DNA of 64,000 bases from Chelydra serpentina. Lineage: Eukaryota > Chordata > Testudines > Chelydridae. Positions 1-10,281 of the stretch are shown piece after piece. The DNA is taken from the NCBI GenBank assembly GCA_037349315.1, contig JBAIAC010000006.1:20309501-20373500 (forward strand), read 5' to 3'. The notes beneath the pieces are model-generated. The model was not told the origin of the DNA. It did not search any database and saw nothing but the letters and a program-made list of their open reading frames with translations. Positions within the stretch are counted from its first letter, which is position 1, and the number at the start of each line of letters is the position of its first letter. The translations under genes and the position numbers were made by a program.

Positions 1-990
1 AGGGCCAAAGGTTATGAGAAATATTAGTGACCAGGATTAATGCTTGGCCTATATAGATATGAAACAAACTTTGTTGTAAGCAGCTGCACAGAACTTTGCA
101 ATGTTTGGGCTGTCCTGCGCCAAAGATGCCAGGCACCATCTCCTCCTTCTCTTGTCTGCAAGCCATCTTCTGTGTTAACATTATACATGGGACATGCGCC
201 CCATCCTGGCTCAGGAAACTGCCTCCCTATAAGCATTCAAGTTCCTCCTAAAAAAAGATTAAGGGACTGATTATGATGCCACCTAGACCCGCGTGAAGTA
301 GGAGTGACTCCTTTAAAGTCTGTAGCATTACACCAGTGTGAATCCCGTGTAAGTTAGAGGAGAATTAGGCCCATTTTTTCCCGCTTGCGTTTTTTTGTGT
401 GTGCATGTAATAGTGTTTTTTTGCAACACGATAGTTATTGTATGTAAGTGCCCCAATACCATTTCAATATATGTTAATTTAAACAGGAAAGAAGTTAAAT
501 TTACAGGGTCCCAATTCCCTCCCTCTTCCCCCCGCTCCCTGTCTTTTTTACATATGTGTCACAATTTCCTTCTATTGTTGTGGATTTCTTTTACAAAGTA
601 ACAGAAGATTTTGATGTAGAATTAACTGAACCTGTACTACTTATTCAGTTTTTGTTAGCCGTGTTTTTATTCTCCTGGTCGCAATGCACTACGTATATTG
701 AATGAGAATTTTTAAAATGTTAATAAATACATTTTAAATAAGGAACAAAATGTAAACTCTAAGCCCACCTACAGCTACTATGGCAGGCTTGAATGGGGTG
801 ACTTTGTAAAATGCTGGAACATGGAATTAATTATAGAAATACTGTAAATCTACCAATATTTTGCTGTTCTGTTTACACACGCCTCCCTCCCCAACAAGCT
901 TCCATGGTTCACAGGAAGAATTGCAGAAAATATGTGCCTGGTGATGTCCCTGAGAGAGATCCATAGGGAAAACCAAGATGTGTGTAATAA
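1..990. other. unassigned intergenic sequence
   Basis: No gene or complete repeat is recognised. At about 270-378 there is a fragment that resembles the short 'agrees with its own reverse complement' repeats found elsewhere in the window (it ends in a GAATTAGGCCC-type motif). The frames in this stretch lack any recognisable domain. Confidence 0.5.
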
Positions 991-1689
991 CAGAGCTGGT
1001 CAAAATTTTGTGTCTTTTGGGGGGGGGGGGCAAAAATGTTGAAAGAAAATGAACAGTATTGTATTGTTCAAATATTTTCAATCTTCTTTTCATTTTTTTT
1101 TTGGATGAACAAATTTGAAAGTTCAAAATTATTTCATTTTGAAAAATTTCATTTCCAGTGTTTGGGATTTTCCCCTCACCCCTCTCCTTTTTAACATAGT
1201 AAAAAAAAATAAGGAAAAAATATTTAAAAGTCAGAGAAAGTAAGGAAAAAACATTTTCTCTCACTTTTTTCCTCTTTGCACTGAAAAAGTGTGGAAGAAG
1301 TGAGGTGTGAACTTTAACTTTTTAATACTTTAGGGCACCGAAAAAAAAAAGGAAAGAAACTGAGATGGGAAAGCCACTCTTACTTTTCTCTACTTTTTCC
1401 TGTGGGAAGAAAGAAAATAAGTTTGAAAGAGGTTCCCCCGCCCCCGGCTTTCACTTTTTACTCTTTCCCCCCTACAGAAATAGTAAAAAAAACCAGCCAA
1501 AAAATCCCCACAACCTGATAGATGGTGGCAATTTTCCCACTATTCCAAACCATTGTTTTTATTTTGAATTTCCAAAATATTTTTTGTTTAAATTTTTTTA
1601 AATGAAAAATGTCAGAAAAACTTTGTGTGTGAGATAAAAATCATATCCAATAAAATCCTATTGGGGGGGAGGGGGAAGAACAGCCCTGA
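991..1689. mobile_element. AT-rich TIR element, CAGAGCTGG family
   Basis: The left end reads CAGAGCTGGTCAAAA and the right end, reverse-complemented, reads CAGGGCTGTTCTTCC, so the ends are imperfect terminal inverted repeats. The interior is runs of A and T with AAATTT-type motifs that pair with each other, plus a 12-base G run at 1019-1030. Related ends occur at about 21656, 21686, 40985, 46324 and 63486. The same family at 63486 is flanked by TA, which suggests a Tc1/mariner-type non-autonomous element. No transposase is present, and the frames inside are low-complexity artefacts. Confidence 0.55.
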
Positions 1690-2769
1690 TACATAGCCAT
1701 GGGGGATACCTATATAAGGCACACACACAGACAGACATGGTACAACCAAATAGCAAGACTGGATTAGAAACAAGATCACACAAGTTTGTTCCCAAATTGA
1801 ACAGGCAATACTTGAATCTTAATAAACACAAATCTCATTCTTCAAAGACCCGAATGTGAAACACTGGCTTTTTAAAATTTTGCCATCCCTTCCAATGGTC
1901 CAATAGGGAATCCTGTGCTGATGTCAGCATGTACTAGGTGAACTACCATAGCTGAAGGTCTTTTCCATCATTAATATCTATGACTGGTACAGTTGATCAA
2001 TAACTATGAAGTTGTTGATATGAATGATCTCTCTTTAAAAAAGCTAAAATAGAGAGCCCTTTTCATGGGAACAATGCTCTTCCCTCCTGTTCTCTGAAAA
2101 ACACCCCACTGAAATGATTTGGAAGTACATTTCAGCTGCATACTTAACGCTTATCCCATTTCTCACTGATACACAATGAAATCCACATTTCTGTGCATAA
2201 TGCTGTTCTTTGTTTCCCCCAACTCTCATATCTGAATGTTTGGCTATTAATTGATAATATATTACATGGGACTTCGTAATCAGAAATACTGGCATCCTAT
2301 GCAACTGTATTAACTGAATTTGCTTGTGTTTTTTAGACTTCAATTTCATGTTTCATTTCAAGGTTTTACAACCACATTTTTATTTCCAAGCCTTTGCTAA
2401 TGAAGAATGTTAGTGGCCAAAATACAGGATAAAATAAAATTTTATGATGTTAGCTGCACGTTAGTGTAAGGTCATTAGATTTGGCAGACCAGCAGTACTT
2501 ACTTGTAGTCTGATACCCAGTCATTGTTTCCAGTTTGATCCACTTGGGCATTTAGAACAATAAATGTTGAGCTTTCAGATATTACAATATAGTAAATTTC
2601 AATTAAGTGTGGGACTAAATATAGGTTCAGCTTATACCTCTCTTGAATGAGTTGTAGTTAGTTGGCTTGGTTTTTGTTCTTTAATTGTATATTGTTAACC
2701 AATATACTCATGAATTCTCATGAGAATAAAGCAGGGAATTTCTTGTTTCTTACCCTGACCCCATCTTGT
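1690..2769. other. unassigned AT-rich sequence
   Basis: I see no coding domain, RNA gene or repeat end that I can support here. The 101-codon minus-strand frame at 2044-2349 has no recognisable motif. Confidence 0.5.
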
Positions 2770-2926
2770 GTTGTGGTGCCATTGGGTCTCACCAGGTAAG
2801 CAGAGCTAAGTCTGGTTGGAACTAGAATGGGAAGTTACATACCTCAGGAAAGTGTTCTTGTGATTCAGCAGGTGGCACTCTTCTCTTCGAATCTGTATGT
2901 GGAGATGCCATCTTCCAACTGATAGT
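2770..2926 (+). mobile_element. 5S-rRNA-like SINE fragment
   Basis: The part around 2792-2850 follows the internal promoter half of vertebrate 5S rRNA: an AAGCAGAGCTAAG-like block, then TCTGGTTGGAACTAGAATGG. It continues into a GATTCAGCAGGTGGCACTCTT-type body that I recognise from reptile SINEs. This fits a 5S-headed SINE of the deuterostome/amniote type rather than a working 5S gene, because the 5' half is diverged and there is no oligo-T terminator at the right place. A CR1 tail abuts it downstream. Confidence 0.5.
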
Positions 2927-3095
2927 CATAGAATCATAGAATCTCAGGGTTGGAAGGGACCTCAGGAGGTCATCGAGTCCAACCCCCTGCTCAAAGCAGG
3001 ACCAACCCTAACTAGATCATCCCAGCCAGGGCTTTGTCAAGCCTGACCTTAAAAACCTCTAAGGAAGGAGATTCCACCACCTCCCTAGGTAACCT
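2927..3095 (-). mobile_element. CR1 LINE, 3' terminal fragment
   Basis: On the minus strand this is the last ~170 bp of a CR1 element, covering the end of ORF2 and the short 3'UTR. The element ends at the ATAGAATCATAGAATCT repeat at 2927-2945, typical of CR1, which ends in a short direct repeat instead of poly-A. It includes the GGGACCTCAGGAGGTCATC and CCAACCCCCTGCTCAAAGC blocks. It is 5'-truncated, as most CR1 copies are. Confidence 0.9.
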
Positions 3096-3377
3096 GGGAG
3101 CATGTGTCATTCTGTGGGCAAGTAAATGACAGAAAGGTAAGAGAGGTGTCATTTGACATCTACAGAATCATGATTTTAATAGGGTCACCTTCTGCACTGT
3201 GGCAGGGAGGACTCACTGCTTTCACCCACCCGCACGAGCTCCCAGCTCCAGGTCCCCCATGGCTGGAAATTTTTATAATGTCATTGGAAGTGGGTTGAGT
3301 TGGGTATTGTTTGAAAGCCCTTTTTTCCATGAATACAATGGTACCCAAACATGACAAACCTAGAACAATTATGTAGA
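3096..3377. other. unassigned sequence
   Basis: Short unique-looking stretch between a CR1 tail and a solo LTR. Nothing coding is recognised. Confidence 0.4.
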
Positions 3378-3382
3378 TATAT

Positions 3383-4032
3383 TGTCATGCGGTTCACTCA
3401 CCACTAGTGGTGCCTCCTGATGGCCGTCCTGGGGATTAGCTCCAGCCAGGCCTCCCCTCCAGCAGTGTCTCTCCCATTGTCCTCTCACCCTGTGGACCCC
3501 TCTCACTGCAGGAACCACAGCCTCTTCTTCATGACTCAGCCTTCTGGCTGGGTCACTATACATGTTCTCCCCTTCTGGGGGAGGTGTAAAAAAGTCTTTC
3601 CAGGACTCCCAGGCAGTCTGCTGTCCTCTGCCTGGCCTGTGCCATGTCCCCAGTGGCTGGTAGGGGAACCCAGGTCTGCCCTCTACTCTGGGTTCCAGCT
3701 CAGGGTCCGCAGCCAAGCTCTGCACTCCTATTCCTTGTTGCTATTTCCCTGAGCCTTCACCTACTTTCCTGGCTACACACACCCCCTCTGGGTTTGTCCA
3801 CCTCCCAACTCTCTCCACTCAGGGAGAGACTGCAGCCTACTTCCCTGCAGCTTCCTTCTGTTGCCAGCCACCTGGCTTTCTACAGGCCCCACCTATTCCT
3901 GTCCAGCTGAGACTGCTTCCAATTAATTCCCAGCTCCATGGCTCCTCCTTCAGGTGCAGCCTGTGGTGTTAATTGGCTTGCCTGGCCATCTTAACCCCTT
4001 CCACTCCTGCATGGGGTGGACACCCCATCACA
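3383..4032 (+). mobile_element. solo LTR, 650 bp, endogenous retroelement
   Basis: The element begins TGTCATGCGG and ends CCCCATCACA, so it has TG...CA termini. It is flanked by a perfect 5-bp duplication, TATAT at 3378-3382 and 4033-4037, the size expected for many LTR retroelements. No gag, pol or env sequence adjoins it, so it is a solo LTR left by recombination between two LTRs. The sequence is CT-rich on this strand. The plus orientation is inferred because the first ~60 bp align with the start of another LTR-like piece at 10739. The 110-codon frames inside it are incidental. Confidence 0.8.
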
Positions 4033-4037
4033 TATAT

Positions 4038-4600
4038 ATTCAAGAAAATGTTTTAAAAATCAACTTTTTAAAATTATATTTTAACACAGGCGTGTCAAAC
4101 ATCCAGCCCTCACAAAGTTAAATTGTGGCCCTCAACAGACAGTACTGAGTTATCAGTTAATGCTCAAAACATGATACCCTATTGATTTTTTTTATGTTAC
4201 AGGTTACTGTAAAAGAAAGGAGTGTTCCAAGTTGATTTGCCATCACTGGCAAAAATGAAGCAGCTTTGTTTATTATGCCAAATGAGTTGTAAAGCGGCAC
4301 TGGTTAAGATGTCAGCATCCAGCCAGAAATTACTGGAATCCATCTGCAAAAGGTATGCACATAGTTACGTAACAGACATTATATAACATAATTAATTATA
4401 ACTCCAAGGTAATGTATTACAAAATCCTTGTTGCACTTTGGTCTTGATCATTTTTTGGCATCAATGAGGAGATGAAGAAGTTGTAGCTGAATGGGGAGGT
4501 GACTGAGAAGTAGCTGAATCTTTGGAGCATATCACTGTGGAGGCCCTGATTAAACACAATGCTTGGTGGTACCTTACACCCTGTAAGAAATGAATTCATA
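4038..4600. other. mostly unassigned; hAT-like end at 4087
   Basis: CAGGCGTGTCAAACATCCAG starts at 4087 and resembles the CAGGGGTGTCAAAC termini of Charlie-type hAT transposons. A short GTGGCCCTCAACAG stretch follows. I cannot find the matching right terminus or an 8-bp duplication. The remainder shows nothing I can name, although it may hold the 5' part of the coding relic that becomes recognisable from about 4600. Confidence 0.35.
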
Positions 4601-6281
4601 AATTAAATTTGGCAAGATCAGAGAGGAAGTACACTGAACATCAGGAGAAAGCTGAAGATGCCAGGACAAGTGTGAGCTGTGAGTAAAACTCACCTTGTAC
4701 TCGGTCCCATGGCATATGCTTTGAGGGGAACACTTGCTTCTTCTGTGGTAAGCCAGAAGGCATCCATTAAGCACAGTTTCAACACGAGACAAATGAAAAA
4801 CTGTATGAAGCAGTCAGTCTTAGTTAGAATGTTGCATACAAAGTAAAGTTAAGAAGGCACAATGACCCAAAAGATGTCCATGCATACAACATTACATATC
4901 ATATCAAGAATGTATGTAATGTGTTGCATCAAAAGGTAAAAGCAACAGAAACAAATACTGATTTTACTAATGCAAACTGTATGACTCAGCTGGAGTTGAT
5001 AATTGCCTTGCAGAGGACCTAATGGTTGGGAAAATTGTGGCAATGGGCAATGTAGAAGCTAAATATTAAGTATAGAGAAATATGTGCTTTGAATGGGCAT
5101 GACGAGGAACAAATTCTTAGCAGAAAAGCTCTTAAAGCACTTATTGAAAACAGGGGATATGGATGTAGTTTTTAGCAATCCTTTCTGCTGAAATGAATCA
5201 CAGCTCATACCCTTAAAAACTGCAAAAGACGTGGCACTATCATAAGCAGAAGAAAGCACTGATGTCAACAGAAACAAGACTCTGTAGCTGCTAAATTTTT
5301 GTGGAAAAGCATTTTGTCCTGCAATATGTGGGCATTTCAGGGATCCATAGCTGATGTCAGATAAATAATACCCTGGGACCTGTACTTCTCTAAGGTGTGC
5401 ATTGGTGGTTGCAGTGACTCCAGCACCAGCAAGTAAGACATTAAGCAACTGGAGAGCAAGGCTGCCATTTTATCACAAAGCCTCATGTACAAGTGCTTGA
5501 ATGAAAGGCAAGTTTCCAACACATACCAGACAACTCTGCAGCATATACATAATCTACCACTACAAGTGGCTGTTGATTTAACAATTCATTCCAAACCCCT
5601 TGCAGCTTATGCACAGCATTGGCTCCTCTGTGGACTACAACAAAGTACTCTGCCTGGAGAAAACAATTGCAAATGAGATTCTTCACCACGTGGAACTCAA
5701 TGAAGGGTTATACATTCCCCCAAGACCTTGTCAAGGGTAGGCTTATATTTTGTGCTGCCAATAACTTAGCAGATGACAAAGGAACCCTTCATGCTACTGT
5801 TATGGTCTGCTATCAGGAGCTTATTAATGAGGACCGATACCAACTTCAAGTGCTATCTGGACCAGCAAAGAACTGTTCCGTGAAGGAGCTTCCTGACTCG
5901 CTTACTTTCCTACCAAAGTCCAAACTTTCTGAAGTCCAGTTTTCAGTGAAGCAGCAGTTAAACTGACTATAGTAGAGCCTTCTATGTTCATTAACCAGGA
6001 CCACACTTGGTTATTATGCAAAAGTGGGATGCACTCCAGAGGTGAAAAATCACTGAGTACATCTGCAGCTGATGAGATAGAAGACATACTCTCAAATGAT
6101 CCGACACTGAGGACATACCATACTGCACCATTTCACGAGAAAGGTACATGCCAACATGGTTAGCCTTTAACTTGGCCCTACATGAGGTGCTAGAGTGAAT
6201 GACTTATGTATGTCAATCATACATAGTCCTGCTGATTGGTCAGTCTGCTCAGAAAATTGACACTGACACGGGTTGCATTTG
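4600..6281 (+). pseudogene. decayed coding relic, N-terminal and central part
   Basis: The plus strand keeps a fragmentary but consistent protein signal across several frames. At 4696-4946 one frame with two stops reads a CFFCGKPEG zinc-ribbon-like motif (4735-4761) followed by YH (4897-4902) and nearby Cys. At 5366-5422 and 5437-5520 are WDLYFSKVCIGG- and ESKAAILSQSLMYK-like blocks. At 5530-5600 is a LPLQVAVDLTIHSK-like block. At 5640-5960 a frame change joins IANEILHHVE to QDLVKGRLIFCAANN (5721-5765) and GTLHATVMVCYQE. At 6148-6280 comes MPTWLAFNLALHE. The order and spacing match a large uncharacterised protein family that I recall as multicopy in fish, reptile and invertebrate genomes. Many stops and frameshifts make it non-functional. 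A CR1 insertion cuts it at 6282. The function is unknown and a transposon origin is possible. Confidence 0.55.
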
Positions 6282-7946
6282 TTCATAGATTCATAGATTC
6301 ATAGATTCTAGGGCTGGAAGGGACCTCGAGAGGTCATCGAGTCCAGCCCCCCGCCCTCATGGCAGGACCAATTACTGTCTAGACCATCCCTGATAGACAT
6401 TTATCTAACCTACTCTTAAATATCTCCAGAGATGGAGATTCCACAACCGCCCTGGGCAGTTTATTCCAGTGTTTAACCACCCTGACAGTTAGGAACTTTT
6501 TCCTAATGTCCAACCTAAACCTCCCTTGCTGCAGTTTAAGCCCATTGCTTCTTGTTCTATCCTCAGATGCTAAGATGAACAAGTTTTCTCCCTTCTCCTT
6601 ATGACACCCTTTTAGATACCTGAAGACCGCTATCATGTCCCCTCTCAGTCTTCTCTTTTCCAAACTAAACAAACCCAATTCCTTCAGCCTTCCTTCATAG
6701 GTCATGTTCTCTAGATCCTTAATCATTCTTGTTGCTCTTCTCTGGACCCTCTCCAGTTTCGCCACATCTTTCTTGAAATGCGGTGCCCAGAACTGGACAC
6801 AATACTCCAGTTGAGGCCTAACCAGCACAGAGTAGAGCGTAAGAATGACTTCTCGTGTCTTGCTCACAACACACCTGTTAATGCAGCCCAGAATCAAGTT
6901 TGCTTTTTTTGCAACAGCATCACATTGTTGACTCATATTTAGCTTGTGGTCCACTATAACCCCTAGATCCCTTTCTGCCGTACTCCTTCCTAGACAGTCT
7001 CCTCCCATTCTGTATGTGTGAAACTGATTGTTCCTACCTAAGTGGAGCACTTTGCATTTGTCCTTATTAAACTTCATCCTGTTTACCTCTGACCATTTCT
7101 CCAATTTGTCCAGATCATTTTGAATTATCACCCTATCCTCCAAAGCAGTTGCAATCCCTCCCAGTTTGGTATCATCTGCAAACTTAATAAGCGTACTTTC
7201 TATGCCAATATCCAAGTCGTTGATGAAGATATTGAACAGAGCCGGTCCCAAAACAGACCCTTGTGGAACCCCACTCATTACACCTTTCCAGCAGGATTGG
7301 AAACCATTTATAACTACTCTCTGAGTACGGTTATCCAGCCAGTTGCGCACCCACCTTATAGTAGCCCCATCTAAGTTGTATTTCCCTAGTTTATTGATAA
7401 GAATATCATGCGAGACCGTATCAAATGCCTTACTAAAGTCTAGGTATACCACATCCACCGCTTCTCCCTTATCCACAAGACTCGTTATCCTATCAAAGAA
7501 AGCTATCAGATTAGTTTGACATGATTTGTTCTTTACAAATCCATGCTGGTTATTCCCTATCACCTTACCACCTTCCAAGTGTTTGCAGATGATTTCCTTA
7601 ATTACTTGCTCCATTATTTTCCCTGGCACAAAAGTTAAACTAACTGGTCTGCAGTTTCCTGGGTTGTTTTTATTTCCCTTTTTATAGATATTTGCCCTTT
7701 TCCAGTCTTCTGAAATCTCTCCTGTCTCCCATGATTTACCAAAGATAATAGCTAGAGGCTCAGATATCTCCTCTATTAGCTCCTTGAGTATTCTAGGATG
7801 CATTTCATCAGGTCCTGGTGACTTGCAGGCATCTAACTTATCTAAGTGATTTTTAACTTGTTCTTTTTTTATTTTATCTTCTAAACCTTCCCCCTTCCCA
7901 TTTGCATTCACTATGTTAGTGAATTTACACCTCTTGATACTACTGT
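6282..7946 (-). mobile_element. CR1 LINE, 5'-truncated, intact RT frame
   Basis: This is the 3' ~1.66 kb of a CR1 non-LTR retrotransposon in antisense orientation. The 3' end at 6282 carries three copies of an ATTCATAG-type 8-mer, the CR1 terminal repeat. The element is inserted inside an older coding relic, so it is younger than that relic. The 5' end is truncated within ORF2 upstream of the reverse transcriptase domain, and the endonuclease is missing. An odd hairpin sits on the 5' junction. Confidence 0.95.
6379..7911 (-). CDS. CR1 ORF2 fragment: reverse transcriptase domain
   Basis: The 510-residue open frame has no stop and runs to the natural CR1 ORF2 end. It covers the reverse transcriptase fingers and palm, with GPDEMHPR at 33-40, YLDFSKAFD at 156-164 (motif A Asp158), [11 protein letters not shown] at 213-223 and the catalytic FADD at 244-247. 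The CR1 C-terminal region follows, with [15 protein letters not shown] near 363-377, [11 protein letters not shown] and HWNKLP. In a living element this protein nicks the target and copies CR1 RNA onto the chromosome by target-primed reverse transcription. Here the endonuclease domain is lost and no promoter is present, so it cannot work alone. The KRANIYKKG block at about 71-79 is three residues shorter than the usual NVTPIYKKG form, which implies a 9-base in-frame deletion. The first codon used is GTG; the frame stays open to about 7954, so the true start lay further upstream in the lost part. Confidence 0.85.
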   Translation of the reverse strand: MNANGKGEGLEDKIKKEQVKNHLDKLDACKSPGPDEMHPRILKELIEEISEPLAIIFGKSWETGEISEDWKRANIYKKGNKNNPGNCRPVSLTFVPGKIMEQVIKEIICKHLEGGKVIGNNQHGFVKNKSCQTNLIAFFDRITSLVDKGEAVDVVYLDFSKAFDTVSHDILINKLGKYNLDGATIRWVRNWLDNRTQRVVINGFQSCWKGVMSGVPQGSVLGPALFNIFINDLDIGIESTLIKFADDTKLGGIATALEDRVIIQNDLDKLEKWSEVNRMKFNKDKCKVLHLGRNNQFHTYRMGGDCLGRSTAERDLGVIVDHKLNMSQQCDAVAKKANLILGCINRCVVSKTREVILTLYSVLVRPQLEYCVQFWAPHFKKDVAKLERVQRRATRMIKDLENMTYEGRLKELGLFSLEKRRLRGDMIAVFRYLKGCHKEKGENLFILASEDRTRSNGLKLQQGRFRLDIRKKFLTVRVVKHWNKLPRAVVESPSLEIFKSRLDKCLSGMV

Positions 7947-7978
7947 AGTGAATTTACACCTACAGTAGTATCAAGAGG
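7918..7978. repeat. hairpin and direct repeat at CR1 5' junction
   Basis: CCTCTTGATACTACTGTA at 7930-7947 is the exact reverse complement of TACAGTAGTATCAAGAGG at 7961-7978, leaving a 13-base loop. In addition AGTGAATTTACACCT occurs at 7918-7932 and again at 7947-7961. One arm lies at the CR1 edge and the other in flanking DNA. Confidence 0.9.
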
Positions 7979-8360
7979 CAAATGATCAAGCAATGAAATG
8001 TCTCCAAGATAAGCAAGTGCATCCAAAACTACGCTCCTTTATCGGGCCTGATTTGATCTTAGAAGATAGACTGATCACACCAGTAATGTGCTCCTGAATC
8101 AATCCTTAGGCTAATAAAATGCTGGGGTGCAAAGACCAGATGTTCACCATCCTGGAAATGTGTGGCCAGCTGCCTGCCTTGTACAAAGATGTGCTAGTCC
8201 GGTGCAGACGAGGATCAGTGTGACAATGTGTCTAGCAGTGATGCCCTAGATGAAGACAACAATTATGATGAGTTTGATGAGTCTGATGAATACATGTTTT
8301 CAGTCCTACATGTCAAGGCTAACTTCCCTAGGATTACCAAAGATCAATGGACCTGGGAAG
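7962..8360 (+). pseudogene. decayed coding relic, C-terminal part
   Basis: This continues the relic interrupted by the CR1. At 7979-8088 one frame reads ANDQAMKCLQDKQ, then FIGPDLILEDRLITPVMCS. From 8117 a frame gives evenly spaced cysteines: KCWGAKTRC, WKCVASCLPCTKMC (ending at a stop near 8201), then QCDN. An acidic tail rich in Asp and Glu follows at 8226-8303 (ALDEDNNYDEFDESDEY). A cysteine-rich block of this spacing is the usual C-terminus of the same uncharacterised family. Stops are present, so this is a pseudogene. Confidence 0.5.
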
Positions 8361-8453
8361 TAGAAGTGGGGGAGCAAATCAAATGAGACTTCCATTACCT
8401 TTCTATCACTAATTGCCCATGGAATGAGCTTTTACGACATTGTGGTCCCAGAC

Positions 8454-8500
8454 CAGTCGTGGGCAACCCACGGCCCACGAGCACAGGTTGCCCACCACTT
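8454..8500. mobile_element. 47-bp hAT micro-element with 8-bp TSD
   Basis: The left end is CAGTCGTGGGCAACC and the right end, reverse-complemented, is AAGTGGTGGGCAACC, so 13 of 15 bases match. Both resemble the CAGTGGTGGGCAACC termini of hAT elements. TCCCAGAC lies directly outside on both sides, at 8446-8453 and 8501-8508, a perfect 8-bp duplication of hAT size. Only ~17 bp separate the two inverted repeats. Confidence 0.75.
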
Positions 8501-8508
8501 TCCCAGAC

Positions 8509-9377
8509 TATGAGTGGTAAAATGAGATCCTGGCCACTTGTGCTAATTAGAAGAAGTCTTTGCACTTTGAAAAGGATAGGAGTTAATTCCAGTGCCCTCG
8601 CCAAATGCCAATTACAGGAACAAGTAATTATGTTAGCATGTACCAGCAAATAAACAATATTACATAATTTCTAACAAACACTCCGTTAAGCTATGCAATC
8701 ACTAGAAAGTGATAAGAAGTTACTTATTGTGTCGTGTAATTAAAAATTACTACTTTCTTTGAGTACAGGACTACCTCACCCAGTTAAAAGGCATCATGAA
8801 CCACCTCTATCATAGTGAGTTACATATTTATCTCTCCACCTCATTATCTCCAAACACAATGCCTCCAACTCAAACTCAGTAGGACAAAAAATGAACTCAG
8901 GGCAGAATCCATTGAAGCTATGTCAGTTTACACTAGCTAATCTGATCTCTCATATTTTCTCCCAAACCCTATCCACTGCTGCCCTTCTCTTTCACTGTGG
9001 GCTATTTATCTATCTTCTGCTACTTAGGTTCACAGGCTTGGCATCCTCTTTTGACTTATTTTCTTCCCCTCCCCCCTCCCACTATGTTGTCATTAAGTTT
9101 TGCTAGTTCAACAATCTCCATATTCCATCTGTTCTTCTCTGCTCCCACCACAAAGACCTTTGTCTGACTCTTATTTTGTTCCCCGTCAGTCTATCCAAAA
9201 CAAATACTGTTAATTGGATGAAAGCCATCAAACAATGCTAATAGTTGTGAATATTTCATTCATGAATATAAATAATTTGTCTAAATGCAGATTCCATCTC
9301 TTTGCTAAGTAAATACCAGAAGCTTTAAATGTGGGAGGGGCTTTCATGAAGCAGGGACCTGCTTGTTGGGATGTTAC
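8509..9377. other. unassigned sequence
   Basis: I recognise no gene or repeat in this stretch. A T/C-rich tract at about 9056-9080 is low complexity only. Confidence 0.4.
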
Positions 9378-10281
9378 TGTGACCCTGGCCGACCAGGAGC
9401 CGGCTCATGCCAAGGCCCTTTGGTCTCATCTGAACCCTGACAAATACATAGCTGGAAACCCCGCTGGCTCATGTGCATGGTAGAATTGTTAAAATAGATG
9501 TTAAGTTGATAAGAATGTGTTTAGCGTTTACATTTGATGAACTGTTTGTAGGATGCTGCATGTAGTAATCTCACTTATAACATCTGTACCCCATGTTGTA
9601 AGGTCATATTGCATATTTGCATTATGAATCTTTGTAGTTGTAGAAGTCATCAAACAGGAAAGGAGCATTAATTAATGTGAAGGCTGGCTTCATACAGAAG
9701 GGGATAGTTCTTGCCCACTAAGAAGTCCCATTGAAATCAAATGATCCATTGTGAAACATCAAAGAACAAAGACTTTGCTAATTGCCTTCTCCCTCTTGAC
9801 CCCATTAAGAGGAGGCATGTGCCTGAACTCATCTCACCAGCTTGAACTCTGGAGAAAAGGGAATAAAAATCCCTAACAAGAAGAAATTGGATCTCTATGC
9901 TGCTTAGGCTTCGGGAAGGCAAGATTTCTAGGCATTAGCAAGGGATCTCCAGCAGCTTTGCCTGGTTAGCCCTAAAGGACATCTAGAGCTTGCATTTTAC
10001 AGCTGCTTCTCTTACTTTTTGGAATTTAAGACTGTAACTCAGGTGTGTGTGTATGTTTACCTGCTTAACCTTCTTAGCTAAAAAAATCTTTAGTTAGTTT
10101 ATTATAGGTTTAGCTAAAAGTGTTGTCTAAAGAGCAATTGACCTGGGGTAACTGACCGGTCCTTTGGGATTCAGAGTAACCTGAATATTATTGTGATTTT
10201 TGGTGTAAGGGACCATCTGGCAGAGAGGCAAGATAGACCAGAGTACCCAAGAGGACTGTCTGTGGCTCAATGATTAGGCTG
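9378..10281 (+). mobile_element. LTR, 3'-truncated, abutting a CR1 tail
   Basis: The sequence begins TGTGACCCTGG at 9378 after a GTTAC flank and resembles a reptile endogenous retroelement LTR. It includes a GACCTGGGGTAACTGACCGG block at 10140-10159 and a GTGATTTTTGGTGTAAG block near 10192 that I recall from turtle LTRs. A GAATAAAAATC motif near 9861 could be a promoter or processing signal. The right terminus and target duplication are missing because a CR1 tail begins at about 10282. No internal coding region is present. Family and orientation are inferred. Confidence 0.55.

Noticed and set aside
827..1264. 145-codon minus-strand frame
   Set aside because: It runs through the AT-rich TIR element and a G run; the product is Lys/Phe-rich low complexity.
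2770..2860. 5S rRNA gene
   Set aside because: Only the internal promoter half resembles 5S; the 5' half is diverged and SINE body follows.
3420..3910. 110- and 88-codon plus-strand frames
   Set aside because: Both lie wholly within the solo LTR and overlap each other in different frames.
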